Source of the DNA: Lachnospiraceae bacterium
Lineage (GTDB): Bacteria; Bacillota; Clostridia; Lachnospirales; Lachnospiraceae
Length of the DNA stretch: 64,000 nt
Direction: 5' to 3'
Assembly: GCA_017511045.1 (NCBI GenBank)
Contig: JAFWLM010000005.1
Coordinates: forward strand, 1-64,000
Part shown: one piece after another, positions 1 to 9,226 of the stretch
Layout: every line of letters begins with the position of its first letter
Position numbering within the stretch: position 1 is the stretch's first letter
Position numbers and translations under genes: made by a program
Notes under the pieces: model-generated
The model's input: the letters and a program-made list of their open reading frames with translations, nothing else
Databases searched by the model: none
Told to the model about the DNA's origin: nothing

Positions 1-2754
1 CACGTCGATCTTACTGAGGTCGACCTTTGAAAGATCGATGTTGCTGAAATCCAGGGAACTGAAGTCCAGAACGGAAAAATCGATCGTGCTGTAATCAATC
101 TGAGTGACATCCATGTCACTGAAATCCAGTGTATTAAAATCAATTTTCGTATAATCGATTGTATTAAAGTCAATTTCATTTAATGTATCGCGAAGCTCTT
201 CCATCGTTGTAACTGTCTTAAGGGGTTCGAGTTCTTCAGGAAGCTGAGTTCCCATGGCTACGACGGCATTCTGTACATTTTGCAGAACGACTTGGTCTAC
301 GACCTGCGGGAAGATCTTCGTGGCAATCTGAGGAAGGATGTTAGTCTGGATCTGCGCTGCGACCTGATCCATGACGACCGGCATGATCTGCTGCATCATC
401 TGTTGCATGGCTTTCTGCATTGCCTGCTGCATGACTGCCTGCATCTGGGTCTGCATCTGGCTCATCATCTGCGTCATCATTGCCTGAACGGCCTGAGAGA
501 CCGCCGATCCAATCGCATCCTGAAGAGCGCCTGCGAGCTGTTCAGTGATCGGTCCCATCTGTGTTGCCATGATCGACTGCATCGCGCCCTCGTAATCCGC
601 CACCATGATGGAGGAGAAGGCCTCTGACTTATCTTCATGTGCCAGCCCCTCTAAGTAGTCTCTTGCTTTTACCGCTTTATATGCTTCATCCGGTTCCTCT
701 TCCATAAAGTTCTGTCCGGTAAGCACGTCAACATCAGGCGATGCTTTCTGCGCGGTGATGATATCGCTGTTATTGCCACGTTCAACAATATAGTCCGTCA
801 GCATCGTCGTATATCCGATCGTCGTTTCCAGATTTCTGAGATCCGCATCTTCCGATGCTTTTACGATCGCCGAGATATGAAGCGGCACTGCGTTTTTGAC
901 AGCTTCTTCCAGTTTATCGGAATCATTGCCTTTAAACGTAAAGGTTCCGCTGGAGGTCTTATCATAAAGATCACATGCCGTGATCAGATAAAACGTATGG
1001 TCACACAGATCCTTGTAATCTAAGGAGATTGCTTCCGGTTCTTCCTCTGCTTCGACTTTCTTTACTGCAGCACTGTACTGCGCCTTCGTGATCAGGCCAA
1101 GCTGATATAAGTTTCCGGAAAAGACCGTATCGTTCCGGTTTAATACAAGCACGACCTCATCATAGCTGTCCGGCCACTCGCCGTAGACCACATCATAATT
1201 ATCTGTGATCAAAGGGCTCACAGCCGTTCCGTTTGCTCCTGCCATCATCTCTGAGAAGTTTGCTGCATCCTGATTGCCGCTGCCTCCAAACATGGCAGAC
1301 ATATTGCTCAGCATCAGAGATCTTGCACTCATTAGATTTCCGAGTACATTGCTGTCATCAGAAAACTCTGAGGTGACATCCACATCGGAATCGACCAGTT
1401 TCTCATCGCTGTCATAGGAATAGACTTTGAAATCCACATCATAGGTGTAAACGATCCCGTTCTCACCAATGTAGTTGTGAATCTCACTGTTTGGATCATC
1501 TAAATATTTTTTAAAATCTGTCAGATTGTTTTCTTTGATACTTGTTGAAACCGCGGAACCTGCTTCGATGTCACCAAAACTAGCCGATACTTTTCCTGCC
1601 GGCTTCTCTTCTTCGCCGGCTTCTTCACTCTCTTCCTCGAGTGCATTCGGGCCGTTATTTCCCATAAAGGAAGACAGGTCCAGGCTTGTTGCACTGACCG
1701 TGATCGGATAAGACGCCATCGTGTCTCTTTGGATCTTATTAATATAATTGTTGACGCCGGTTGAAAGCGAAAGGATCAGCGCGATTCCGATGATACCGAT
1801 CGAACCGGCAAAACTGGTCAGGATCGTCCTGCCTTTTTTGGTCCTTAAGTTACTGAAGCTTAAACCAAGAGAAGTAAGAAAAGACATCGAGGACTGTTTT
1901 TTCCTGCCCTTCGCCGCTTTTTGTTTTACAGGCTTCCCTACTGGAACCGTTTCTAGAGGAGTCTTTCCTTCCGGAGTACTTCCAGCTGCTGCCTCCTCAC
2001 CGCTACTGCTTTCTGCAAGGAACACAGGAACAGTTGCAACGACAGGTGCTGCATTTACCGCGGCAATATCTGCATCGGTATACGGCATACTGTCATCCAT
2101 GATCTTTCCGTCTTTTAATCGCACGATACGGGAGGCATACTGATCTGCCAATTCCGGGTTATGAGTGACCATGACCACAAGACGGTCTTTTGCTACCTCC
2201 TGGATCAGATCCATGACCTGGATGCTGGTCTCGGTATCTAAAGCACCGGTCGGCTCATCGGCGAGGAGAATATCAGGATCATTGACCAGAGCCCTTGCAA
2301 GTGCCACACGCTGCATCTGTCCTCCGGACATCTGGTTCGGCTTTTTATAAATGTGTTCCGCAAGGCCCACCTGCTCCAATGCCCTCTTTGCCTTTTCTTT
2401 CCGCTCTTTTGCAGAAAGGCCGCCAAGGGTTAATGCCAGTTCGACATTGGAAAGGACATTCTGGTGCGGTATCAGGTTGTAACTTTGGAAAACGAATCCG
2501 ATGGAGTGATTGCGATAGGTATCCCAGTCCCGGTCGTTATATTCTTTGGTGGAAACGCCGTTGATGATCAGATCTCCACTGTCGTAGCGATCCAATCCCC
2601 CGATAATATTAAGCAGGGTCGTCTTTCCGGAACCGGAAGGACCGAGGATAGCGACGAACTCATTATCCCTGAGATTCAAAGAGACATCATCAAGCGCGCG
2701 CTGAACCAGTTCCCCTGTCTTGTATTCCTTTGATATATGTTTAATTTGGAGCAT
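1..2754 (-). CDS. MacB-like ABC exporter, fused ATPase and FtsX-type permease (3' end outside window)
   Basis: Start ATG at 2754; 918 codons lie in the window with no stop, so the C-terminus is missing. Residues 1 to about 225 are an ABC ATPase: Walker [10 protein letters not shown] at 38-46, signature SGGQMQ at 143, Walker [12 protein letters not shown] near 165, H-loop VTHNP soon after. A linker leads to a first membrane helix at about 306-336, followed by a large outer domain. Within it residues 748-798 are Met/Gln-rich and residues 859-918 are a five-residue repeat of the form hydrophobic-D-F/Y/L-S/T/N-x. FtsX-type exporters and mechanotransmission ABC systems have this ATPase-TM1-ectodomain order; the remaining three helices should lie beyond the left edge. 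Substrate is unknown. Divergent from the LTA-synthase-like gene. Confidence 0.88.
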   Translation of the reverse strand, partial: MLQIKHISKEYKTGELVQRALDDVSLNLRDNEFVAILGPSGSGKTTLLNIIGGLDRYDSGDLIINGVSTKEYNDRDWDTYRNHSIGFVFQSYNLIPHQNVLSNVELALTLGGLSAKERKEKAKRALEQVGLAEHIYKKPNQMSGGQMQRVALARALVNDPDILLADEPTGALDTETSIQVMDLIQEVAKDRLVVMVTHNPELADQYASRIVRLKDGKIMDDSMPYTDADIAAVNAAPVVATVPVFLAESSSGEEAAAGSTPEGKTPLETVPVGKPVKQKAAKGRKKQSSMSFLTSLGLSFSNLRTKKGRTILTSFAGSIGIIGIALILSLSTGVNNYINKIQRDTMASYPITVSATSLDLSSFMGNNGPNALEEESEEAGEEEKPAGKVSASFGDIEAGSAVSTSIKENNLTDFKKYLDDPNSEIHNYIGENGIVYTYDVDFKVYSYDSDEKLVDSDVDVTSEFSDDSNVLGNLMSARSLMLSNMSAMFGGSGNQDAANFSEMMAGANGTAVSPLITDNYDVVYGEWPDSYDEVVLVLNRNDTVFSGNLYQLGLITKAQYSAAVKKVEAEEEPEAISLDYKDLCDHTFYLITACDLYDKTSSGTFTFKGNDSDKLEEAVKNAVPLHISAIVKASEDADLRNLETTIGYTTMLTDYIVERGNNSDIITAQKASPDVDVLTGQNFMEEEPDEAYKAVKARDYLEGLAHEDKSEAFSSIMVADYEGAMQSIMATQMGPITEQLAGALQDAIGSAVSQAVQAMMTQMMSQMQTQMQAVMQQAMQKAMQQMMQQIMPVVMDQVAAQIQTNILPQIATKIFPQVVDQVVLQNVQNAVVAMGTQLPEELEPLKTVTTMEELRDTLNEIDFNTIDYTKIDFNTLDFSDMDVTQIDYSTIDFSVLDFSSLDFSNIDLSKVDLSKIDV

Positions 2755-2945
2755 AATAAAACCGATCTCCGCCTTTAATTCCTAATATAAAATAATATCA
2801 TAGATGCTTCTCATGTAGAAAGTGTGAATTCTTTTATTTTCCTGTGTTTCTTCTGTGTCTTCCTGAAATCATTCTTGTGATAGATTTTTGTTTGTGATAT
2901 TCTAGCTGACAGTTAAATTTCTTTATTATATTTTAAGAGCAGGAA
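2755..2945. promoter_or_regulatory. divergent intergenic region
   Basis: This 191-base AT-rich gap separates two divergent genes and must carry both promoters. I see no clean consensus -35/-10 pair. The rightward gene has AGGA only one base before its ATG. A stop codon in frame at 2934 forces translation to begin at or after 2937. Confidence 0.4.
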
Positions 2946-5069
2946 ATGGAATCATCCGAGGAAAAAGTTTCATTTAAATCTGTACTCAGGGAATTCTTTA
3001 CACATTGTAAGCAATACCGCCTGAAGCAAATCATCAGTGCAGCGTATATCCCGGCTGCACTGATGTATTTCGAATTCATTTTCCGCCTGGTATCTGTAAA
3101 GGAGCCGCTCGAATGGACAAGCTGGCTCGGGATCATCTTTGCTTCTCTTGCCGGCGGACTGATCTTAGATCTCTTATGCAGCATTACAAAAAGCGAAAAA
3201 CTGAACGGCTGGCTGGCAGCGATCTTTCTCCAGCTTCTAGCGGTCGCATTTTTGATCGTTCATTTTGTCAAACTGGAGTTCAGTATCTATATCGGCCCGC
3301 AGTCGATCATCGGCGGTGCAAACGGGATCACCCAGCACGCCGGAAACTACATCCAGGAAATCGTTTTAAGGAACTGGCCGACGCTTCTGCTCTTTGAAGC
3401 ACCGATCATCATCTTCCTTGTGCTTTTCCTGGTCTTTAAACTGTTCACGTTCCGGCGTTTTAAAGCATTGGGATACATTCAGCTCCTGATGGTCATCGTG
3501 ATCTTTGAATGCGCGGCAGGGGTTCCCTGGTGCAACACCTCTCCCCCGTGGGAGCTGCTTACCAGTGAGTTTGACTACGACAGCGCTGTCCGGACCTTCG
3601 ATGTCCAGACGGCAACAAAACTTGATGTTCTTTACAGCATCTTCTCAAACCCATGGAAACAGAACTTCTGGATCGATGCAGAACATCCTGCCGAAATAAC
3701 AGATCCAGATGATTACAACATGATCCAGATCGATTTTGATGAACTGAGGGATGAAAGCACCAACATCTATATCAGCCGCATCCATTCCTATGTTGAAAGT
3801 CTCGAGCCATCAAAGAAGAATGAATATACCGGCCTTTTCGAAGGAATGAATCTGATCGAGATCACGGCAGAGTCTTTCACCCCGTATATTCTGGACGAGG
3901 AACTGACGCCTGTCCTCTGCAAACTGGTGAACAACGGGATTGTGTTTGATGATTTTTATCAGCCGCTTTGGAGCGGTTCCACAACTACCGGAGAATTCCA
4001 GATCCTTACAGGGCTCCTTCCTTCAAACGGCTACTACTCCATGCTCCGCACCTCGGAAAACAATATGTATTTCACGATCGGCAATGAGCTTTTAAGGGAA
4101 AACTACACCAGCCTTGCCTTCCATAACGGAACCTATGATTATTTTGACCGCAATCTGACTCATTGCAATCTGGGATACAGCCGTTACTACGCAAACGGGT
4201 CCGGAATGACAGGGCTTTCCGGCACGACCGCATGGCCGCAGAGCGATGTGGAGATGATGGAGTTCTCGATTCCGAAGTTTGTCGATCAGCAGCCGTTCAA
4301 TGCCTACTTTATGACCTTAAGCGGACACTCCAAATACGATTTAAAGAATTTTGTCGTCCGGAAAAATATTGATGAAGTCAGAAGCTGGGCAGACAGAAAC
4401 GGAAAGGATTATACGGATGCCGTCCTTTGCTATTTTGCCGCAAATCTGGAATTTGAAAAGTCCATGGAATATCTGCTGGATGAGCTGGATAAAGCAGGGG
4501 TTTTGGAAAATACAGTGATCGTTATGACAGGCGACCACTACCCTTACGCTCTTTCTGATGATTATGTGATCGATGACACAGGTCATGTCGAATACTTTGA
4601 CGTCAAACCGAACGTGATCAATCTGTTCGGTTTTGAACCGGAAAACGAAAAGGACTACAGCCATAACTCGCTTGTGATCTGGACACCATCTTTGGACGGG
4701 GAGCATTCGATCCATGTAAAAGAACCCGTCTACAGCGCAGATATGCTCCCTACCCTTTTAAACCTTTTCGGTCTGGAATATGACTCCCGTATGCTTGTGG
4801 GCAGAGATGTATTTGCGGAAAACTATGAACCTCTGGTCATTTTCCTGAACTATCACTGGCTGACAGATAAGGGCTATTATAATGCGGAAGACAGGACCTA
4901 TACACCGAATGAGGGTTGTTCTTATGACGGCGCAGGCGATCCGGAATTCTCATCCGATGAGGAGTATGTCGAATACATCAATAAGATCGTTAAAAACAAG
5001 ATGATCTTCTCCCAGAATGTTCCGAACTACGACTACTACAATGTTGTTTTTCCAAAACCGGAGGAGTAA
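2946..5069 (+). CDS. LTA synthase / phosphoglycerol transferase family membrane protein
   Basis: 707 residues. Five predicted membrane helices fill the first 185 residues, followed by an extracytoplasmic sulfatase-fold domain, the LtaS architecture. Candidate catalytic residues are visible: E309 in ITAESF, the nucleophile T346 in SGSTTTGEF, and D530/H531 in TGDHYPY, which would bind the metal. LtaS-family enzymes transfer glycerol-phosphate from phosphatidylglycerol onto a glycolipid or polymer at the outer membrane face. Whether this one makes lipoteichoic acid, primes it, or decorates another glycan cannot be told from sequence. The start has an unusually tight AGGA-ATG spacing; an upstream in-frame stop leaves no better choice. 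A strong hairpin terminator follows at 5108. Confidence 0.9.
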   Translation: MESSEEKVSFKSVLREFFTHCKQYRLKQIISAAYIPAALMYFEFIFRLVSVKEPLEWTSWLGIIFASLAGGLILDLLCSITKSEKLNGWLAAIFLQLLAVAFLIVHFVKLEFSIYIGPQSIIGGANGITQHAGNYIQEIVLRNWPTLLLFEAPIIIFLVLFLVFKLFTFRRFKALGYIQLLMVIVIFECAAGVPWCNTSPPWELLTSEFDYDSAVRTFDVQTATKLDVLYSIFSNPWKQNFWIDAEHPAEITDPDDYNMIQIDFDELRDESTNIYISRIHSYVESLEPSKKNEYTGLFEGMNLIEITAESFTPYILDEELTPVLCKLVNNGIVFDDFYQPLWSGSTTTGEFQILTGLLPSNGYYSMLRTSENNMYFTIGNELLRENYTSLAFHNGTYDYFDRNLTHCNLGYSRYYANGSGMTGLSGTTAWPQSDVEMMEFSIPKFVDQQPFNAYFMTLSGHSKYDLKNFVVRKNIDEVRSWADRNGKDYTDAVLCYFAANLEFEKSMEYLLDELDKAGVLENTVIVMTGDHYPYALSDDYVIDDTGHVEYFDVKPNVINLFGFEPENEKDYSHNSLVIWTPSLDGEHSIHVKEPVYSADMLPTLLNLFGLEYDSRMLVGRDVFAENYEPLVIFLNYHWLTDKGYYNAEDRTYTPNEGCSYDGAGDPEFSSDEEYVEYINKIVKNKMIFSQNVPNYDYYNVVFPKPEE

Positions 5070-5078
5070 CAAATCATC

Positions 5079-5107
5079 TTTAAAAACCATTTCTTTTATA
5101 GTATGAT
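5079..5107 (+). promoter_or_regulatory. candidate promoter for telA
   Basis: TTTAAA at 5079-5084 and TATGAT at 5102-5107 are separated by 17 bases. The -10 box abuts the left arm of the hairpin at 5108, so a transcript from here would start inside that arm and lack the full stem. Confidence 0.55.
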
Positions 5108-5144
5108 TACTGTGAGGTTATATGGATAATCTCACAGTATTTTT
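5108..5144 (+). terminator. Rho-independent terminator after the LTA-synthase-like gene
   Basis: Left arm 5108-5121 (TACTGTGAGGTTAT), loop ATGG, right arm 5126-5139 (ATAATCTCACAGTA); the 14-bp stem contains one G-U pair and is followed by TTTTTATT. The telA ribosome site AGGAGG begins only a few bases later. Confidence 0.85.
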
Positions 5145-5159
5145 ATTAGGAGGTCAACT

Positions 5160-6374
5160 ATGTCTGAGAAAATTAAACTGGAACTTGATCCAAAAGTCCC
5201 AACTTTGGACCTGGGGGCTTTACCAACGGTTTCCCCTGTTTCCGCACCGCTTGATACCGTGACTTTAAAAGAAGAACTTGCACAGCCGGAAACAGCTGCC
5301 CATTACATGGAAGATGTCAACCTTACAGAAGAAGAACAGAAGATGGTCGATGACTTTGCAGAACAGATCGATCTTTCCAATACCAATGTCGTCCTTCAGT
5401 ATGGTGCTGCAAGCCAGAAAAAGATCGCTGACTTTTCTGACAGTGCTTTAGAAGGCGTTAGAACAAAGGATCTTGGAGAAGTCGGAGATGCGATTGCTTC
5501 TTTAGTTGCTGAACTCAAAGGATTCGATGTCGGAACAGAAGAAAAGGGCGGCATTCTCGGATGGTTTAAGAAAAAAGGGAATAAGCTTACACAGCTGAAA
5601 GCCCGTTATGATTCCGCAGATAAGAACGTGGATAAGATCTCCGGAGTTCTGATGGATCATCAGAACCAGCTGACGACTGATATCGTCATGATGGATAAAA
5701 TGTACGATTCCAACCTCGTCTATTTCAAGGAACTGACAATGTACATCCTTGCCGGAAAGAAAGCTCTTGAAAAAGCACAGTCGACAACTCTGGTCGAGCT
5801 TCAGAACAAAGCCAAGGAATCCGGACTGACAGAAGACGCGCAGGCAGCAAATGACTACGCTGCTCTCTGCGACCGTTTTGATAAAAAACTTTATGATCTG
5901 GAACTGACACGTACGATCAGCATGCAGATGGCTCCGCAGATCCGTCTGATCCAGAACAGTGATACCTTAATGGTGGAAAAGATCCAGTCCACCTTAAGCA
6001 ATACGATCCCTCTGTGGAAAAACCAGATGGTCCTTGCAATGGGCATGATCCATTCAGAAGAAGCCATGAAGGCACAGAAGGAAGTTAACGATCTTACCAA
6101 TGAACTGATCCAGAAGAATGCTGAAAAACTGCATCAGGGATCTGTTGAGATCGCAGAAGAGAGCGAGCGCGGCATCATTGATATCGAGACCGTAGCTCAT
6201 GCAAATGAAGAGCTGATCGCATCTTTAGATGAAGTGATCAAGATCCAGGAAGAAGGACGCATGAAACGCCGCGTCGCTGAAGACCAGCTTGGTCAGGTGG
6301 AAGCACAGCTTAAGCAGAAACTTCTCGATATCCGTAATGCGGAACTGAAATCGACGGATGACAGCATTCAGTAG
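5160..6374 (+). CDS. telA: TelA/KlaA family toxic-anion-resistance-like protein
   Basis: 404 residues, soluble, mostly alpha-helical with long charged heptad-like stretches. The central part, with KGGILGWFKKKGNKL followed by a helical core ending in TLSNTIPLWKNQM, matches the TelA family. TelA was named for tellurite resistance on plasmids, but chromosomal copies in Firmicutes are linked with envelope-stress and phage-like resistance, and the biochemical role is not settled. ATG is preceded by AGGAGG at good spacing. It ends 21 bases before the XpaC-family gene, its usual partner, so the two are very likely co-transcribed and act together. Confidence 0.92.
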   Translation: MSEKIKLELDPKVPTLDLGALPTVSPVSAPLDTVTLKEELAQPETAAHYMEDVNLTEEEQKMVDDFAEQIDLSNTNVVLQYGAASQKKIADFSDSALEGVRTKDLGEVGDAIASLVAELKGFDVGTEEKGGILGWFKKKGNKLTQLKARYDSADKNVDKISGVLMDHQNQLTTDIVMMDKMYDSNLVYFKELTMYILAGKKALEKAQSTTLVELQNKAKESGLTEDAQAANDYAALCDRFDKKLYDLELTRTISMQMAPQIRLIQNSDTLMVEKIQSTLSNTIPLWKNQMVLAMGMIHSEEAMKAQKEVNDLTNELIQKNAEKLHQGSVEIAEESERGIIDIETVAHANEELIASLDEVIKIQEEGRMKRRVAEDQLGQVEAQLKQKLLDIRNAELKSTDDSIQ

Positions 6375-6395
6375 AACTGATACGGAGTAATTGCT

Positions 6396-7250
6396 ATGAA
6401 GGGAAATCGTTCGTTAGGCTGTTTCGGAGGACTGGCAGTCGTAGTTGTAGGAATCGCTGCTCTGGCATTGATCAGGCGGTTTGTACCGTCTATTTTCTCT
6501 GCCTTTGCATGGGTTGCCGGAATCGCGGTCGCGATACTGATCGTTGTCCTGATCCTGATCATTGTCCTGGCGAATAAAGCAACCAAGGCTCTGAAGAAAG
6601 AAACGCCGAAACCGGCACCCGATCCCACGCCGCAGACCCAGACGAATACGACAAATCTGCCGCCTGAGCAGGCAGCTGTCATCAACAAAGGCCGCTCCGA
6701 TCTTCTGACGGTTCGTAAGATCCTTGCAAAGATCCACAATCCTGAGATCTGCAAGTCCGGCTATGACGTTTGCTCGTCTTTGGAAAAACTCCTTCAGGCG
6801 CTCAGAGAAAAGCCTGAGAAGATCAAAAACAGCCGTCAGTTCTTAAATTACTACATCCCGACTCTGGCGGAAGTCCTGACGAAGTATCACCGTCTGGAAG
6901 CCAACGGTGTGGTAACACAGGATAATACCGAAAAGGTCGAGAACTTCCTGATCGATTTCAGAAAAGCTTCCGGTAAACAGTACCAGAGCTTATTTGAAGA
7001 TGACAAACTGGATATGACAGTCGATATTGAAGCTATGGCGATCGCAATCAAACGGGACGGACTGCTGGACGAAGATGATTTCGTACAGGGCCCAGTGAAT
7101 GAGGCATCGATCTACGATGAACCTCCGCTGATCATTGATGCACCGGAAAACAGTGTTGTCGTGGAAGATGATATGACAGTGATCGACGCTGTTAATCAGG
7201 CCGCTGAAAAAGAAAACGAGACCGAAAAAGAAAAAGATCTCGTGCATTAA
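6396..7250 (+). CDS. xpaC: XpaC family (5-bromo-4-chloroindolyl phosphate hydrolysis) membrane protein
   Basis: 284 residues. Two closely spaced membrane helices occupy residues 8-65, then a basic/proline linker and a cytoplasmic helical domain at about 90-200 containing LNYYIPTLAEVLTKY, which is the XpaC hallmark. The acidic C-terminal 50 residues are rich in D and E. XpaC proteins are found beside TelA in many Firmicutes; the name comes from an old indicator-dye phenotype and does not prove hydrolase activity. A membrane anchor for TelA is the plausible role. Its TAA stop shares four bases with the stop of the convergent asnB. Confidence 0.9.
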   Translation: MKGNRSLGCFGGLAVVVVGIAALALIRRFVPSIFSAFAWVAGIAVAILIVVLILIIVLANKATKALKKETPKPAPDPTPQTQTNTTNLPPEQAAVINKGRSDLLTVRKILAKIHNPEICKSGYDVCSSLEKLLQALREKPEKIKNSRQFLNYYIPTLAEVLTKYHRLEANGVVTQDNTEKVENFLIDFRKASGKQYQSLFEDDKLDMTVDIEAMAIAIKRDGLLDEDDFVQGPVNEASIYDEPPLIIDAPENSVVVEDDMTVIDAVNQAAEKENETEKEKDLVH

Positions 7251-9061
7251 AAGAACTGATCATACCAGATTAAAAAGGTATAGATCGTCCATACTTTTTT
7301 GTAGCAATCCTGCTTGCCGCTTTTAAAAGTGGCAAGCAGTTTGTTTATTTTGGAAACATCAAAGAAACGCTTTGCGTTTTCGCTGTTAAACTGCTCCTCT
7401 ATTTTTCTGAAAAGATCCTCTTCTTTCATCCAGGCTCTTAACGGAACCGGAAAGCCCAGCTTTTTCTTTTTATAGGCTTCATTCGGGATCACCTTTGATG
7501 CAGCGAGGCGAAGTGCCGGCTTTGTGGTCTCCGCATTGATCTTTGCAGTCTTCGGAAGGCTTCTTGCGACATCATATACGACGTCATCTAAGAATGGTGT
7601 TCTTGCTTCAAGTCCGAACATCATCGTATTTCTGTCCACCGCATGAAGAAAGTCTTTGACGAGCCAGAAATAATAGTCGATGATCTGACGCTTTACCATG
7701 GAGGGTGCGTTTTTGTGAGCGTTAAAATAAGGCGCGGTTATTTCTTTCGTTGTGATCTGGGTTTTATTCTTTACAACAGAAAGGGCTTCTTTATCACTGA
7801 AGACTCTTCCGAGTCCGATATAGTTGTCTTCCAGTTTGAGACCTCTGCGGTAGACAAAGTTCCGTCCCGGAAACTCCGGAAGAAGACCTGCGATTGCTGA
7901 GGCGGCTCTGCGAAGCGGATACGGGATCTTCATATACCAGTTCTGGTCGATCTCCTCGCGATAGGAAAGATAGCCTCCAAACAGCTCATCTGCTCCTTCT
8001 CCGCTTGTTACGACCTTGACATATTCCGAGGCTTTTTCCGCCACAAAATAAAGAGCGATCGCTGCAGGGTCTGCCAAAGGCTCGTCCATATGGTACTGGA
8101 TGCTTGGGAAGGCCTTGATATAATCCTCTTTCGTGATCTGTCTGGAATAGTTTTCGATTCCTAGTTTTTCCGAAAGGTCTTTTGCATAAGAGATCTCATC
8201 ATACCTCGGATCTGCGTAGCCCACTGTAAAGGTCTTTGCAGGTCTTGCAAGAGAGACCAGATAGGAGGAGTCGATCCCGCTCGATAAAAATCCTCCGACT
8301 TCCACATCTGCAAATCCATGCGCCTTGACCGAGTCAGCCATCGCATCGCCGATCCTTTCCGCAGTCTCCTCCGGAGAATAGTCTGTCCCTTCTTCCAGAT
8401 CCAGTTCAAAAAATTTTTCTATCTGAATGTTTCCGTCTTTCCAGATCATCCGGTGTCCGGGTTCTAAGCGGAAGACATTTTTAAAGAATGTTTCTTCCGT
8501 GGGTGTGGAGTTAAAGCAAAGGTAGGACGATAGAATCGTTTCATTGAACTGCTTATCAAACTCCGGATGATCGAGGAAGGCTTTGATTTCAGAAGCAAAG
8601 AGGATGCCGGACGGAGTCGGATAATAATAAAGCGGTTTAATTCCCCATTTATCCCGGGCAAGATAAAGCTGCTGCTCTTTCTGATCCCAGATGGCAAAGC
8701 CATACATTCCGCGCAGTTTTGCGGTCAGTTCTGTGCCCCACTCCTCATAGCCATGCACCAGGACTTCCGTATCAGACTGAGTCTGAAACGTATGGCCTGC
8801 TGTTTTTAATTCTTCTCTTAAGGTCTGGAAATTGTAGATCTCACCGTTAAAGACGACAACGATGGTTTTATCCTCGTTATAGATCGGCTGATCGCCGGTA
8901 TGAAGGTCAATGATCGCAAGACGTCTGTGTCCTAAGCCGCATACATTGTCTGTAAAAAAGCCTTCACCGTCCGGTCCACGGTGGGCGATCCGGTCGGTCA
9001 TGTTTTTTAAGACGTTTTGATCGATTCCTTTGCTGCTGATATATCCGGCGATTCCGCACAT
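7247..9061 (-). CDS. asnB: asparagine synthetase (glutamine-hydrolysing)
   Basis: 604 residues from the ATG at 9061. Starting here puts MCGIAGY at the N-terminus so that Cys2 becomes the free amino-terminal nucleophile of the glutaminase domain, which rules out the longer upstream reading. The N-terminal class II amidotransferase domain (about 1-200) has RLAIID and NGEIYN; the C-terminal synthetase domain has the PP-loop as SSGIDSS near 255, a Gly-to-Ser variation of SGGxDS, and the later GEGADELFGGY motif. It makes asparagine from aspartate, glutamine and ATP. GGGAG lies ten bases upstream. A 70-base leader contains a terminator-like hairpin. Confidence 0.95.
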   Translation of the reverse strand: MCGIAGYISSKGIDQNVLKNMTDRIAHRGPDGEGFFTDNVCGLGHRRLAIIDLHTGDQPIYNEDKTIVVVFNGEIYNFQTLREELKTAGHTFQTQSDTEVLVHGYEEWGTELTAKLRGMYGFAIWDQKEQQLYLARDKWGIKPLYYYPTPSGILFASEIKAFLDHPEFDKQFNETILSSYLCFNSTPTEETFFKNVFRLEPGHRMIWKDGNIQIEKFFELDLEEGTDYSPEETAERIGDAMADSVKAHGFADVEVGGFLSSGIDSSYLVSLARPAKTFTVGYADPRYDEISYAKDLSEKLGIENYSRQITKEDYIKAFPSIQYHMDEPLADPAAIALYFVAEKASEYVKVVTSGEGADELFGGYLSYREEIDQNWYMKIPYPLRRAASAIAGLLPEFPGRNFVYRRGLKLEDNYIGLGRVFSDKEALSVVKNKTQITTKEITAPYFNAHKNAPSMVKRQIIDYYFWLVKDFLHAVDRNTMMFGLEARTPFLDDVVYDVARSLPKTAKINAETTKPALRLAASKVIPNEAYKKKKLGFPVPLRAWMKEEDLFRKIEEQFNSENAKRFFDVSKINKLLATFKSGKQDCYKKVWTIYTFLIWYDQFF

Positions 9062-9077
9062 ACTTTCAAGTCTCCCT

Positions 9078-9120
9078 AAATAAAAATGAGGTCTCTGACA
9101 ACATTTCTGCCGAAGACCTC
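9078..9120 (-). promoter_or_regulatory. terminator-like hairpin in the asnB leader
   Basis: Read on the reverse strand, GAGGTCT (9120-9114) can pair with AGACCTC (9094-9088) over a 19-base loop, followed by ATTTTTATTT. It lies between the promoter and the ribosome site, so it could attenuate asnB. No T-box core is visible. Confidence 0.45.
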
Positions 9121-9138
9121 TCTGCCTTACTGAAAGCA

Positions 9139-9167
9139 ATTTTACACTTCTCAGAAAAAAAGGTCAA
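9139..9167 (-). promoter_or_regulatory. asnB promoter
   Basis: On the reverse strand TTGACC (9167-9162) and TAAAAT (9144-9139) are 17 bases apart, a near-consensus vegetative promoter about 75 bases upstream of the asnB start. Confidence 0.75.
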
Positions 9168-9183
9168 CCTTATCAAAACGTAG

Positions 9184-9189
9184 TATAAT
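9184..9189 (+). promoter_or_regulatory. -10 box for the symporter/GH2 operon
   Basis: A perfect TATAAT at 9184-9189 lies 38 bases before the symporter start. The matching -35 (GGTCAA at 16 bases) is poor and overlaps the -35 of asnB on the other strand, so this promoter may need an activator. Confidence 0.45.
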
Positions 9190-9226
9190 CAGAATAACCA
9201 GAGTCTTCACAAGTCAGGAGCTGCAT

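Noticed and set aside
280-627. Forward open frame with a His/Leu-rich 115-residue product
   Set aside because: It is antisense to the Met/Gln-rich segment of the ABC exporter; CAT and CTG codons on the opposite strand create the His/Leu composition. No ribosome site.
6414-6737. Reverse open frames opposite xpaC
   Set aside because: Composition is the mirror of the xpaC transmembrane region (poly-Asp/Gln from hydrophobic codons); no ribosome site and no family match.
9062-9133. T-box riboswitch for asnB
   Set aside because: No AGGGUGGNACCGCG-like core or specifier stem is present in the 70-base leader.
9062-9139. Longer asnB reading starting 26 codons upstream
   Set aside because: It would bury Cys2, which must be N-terminal after Met removal for glutaminase activity.
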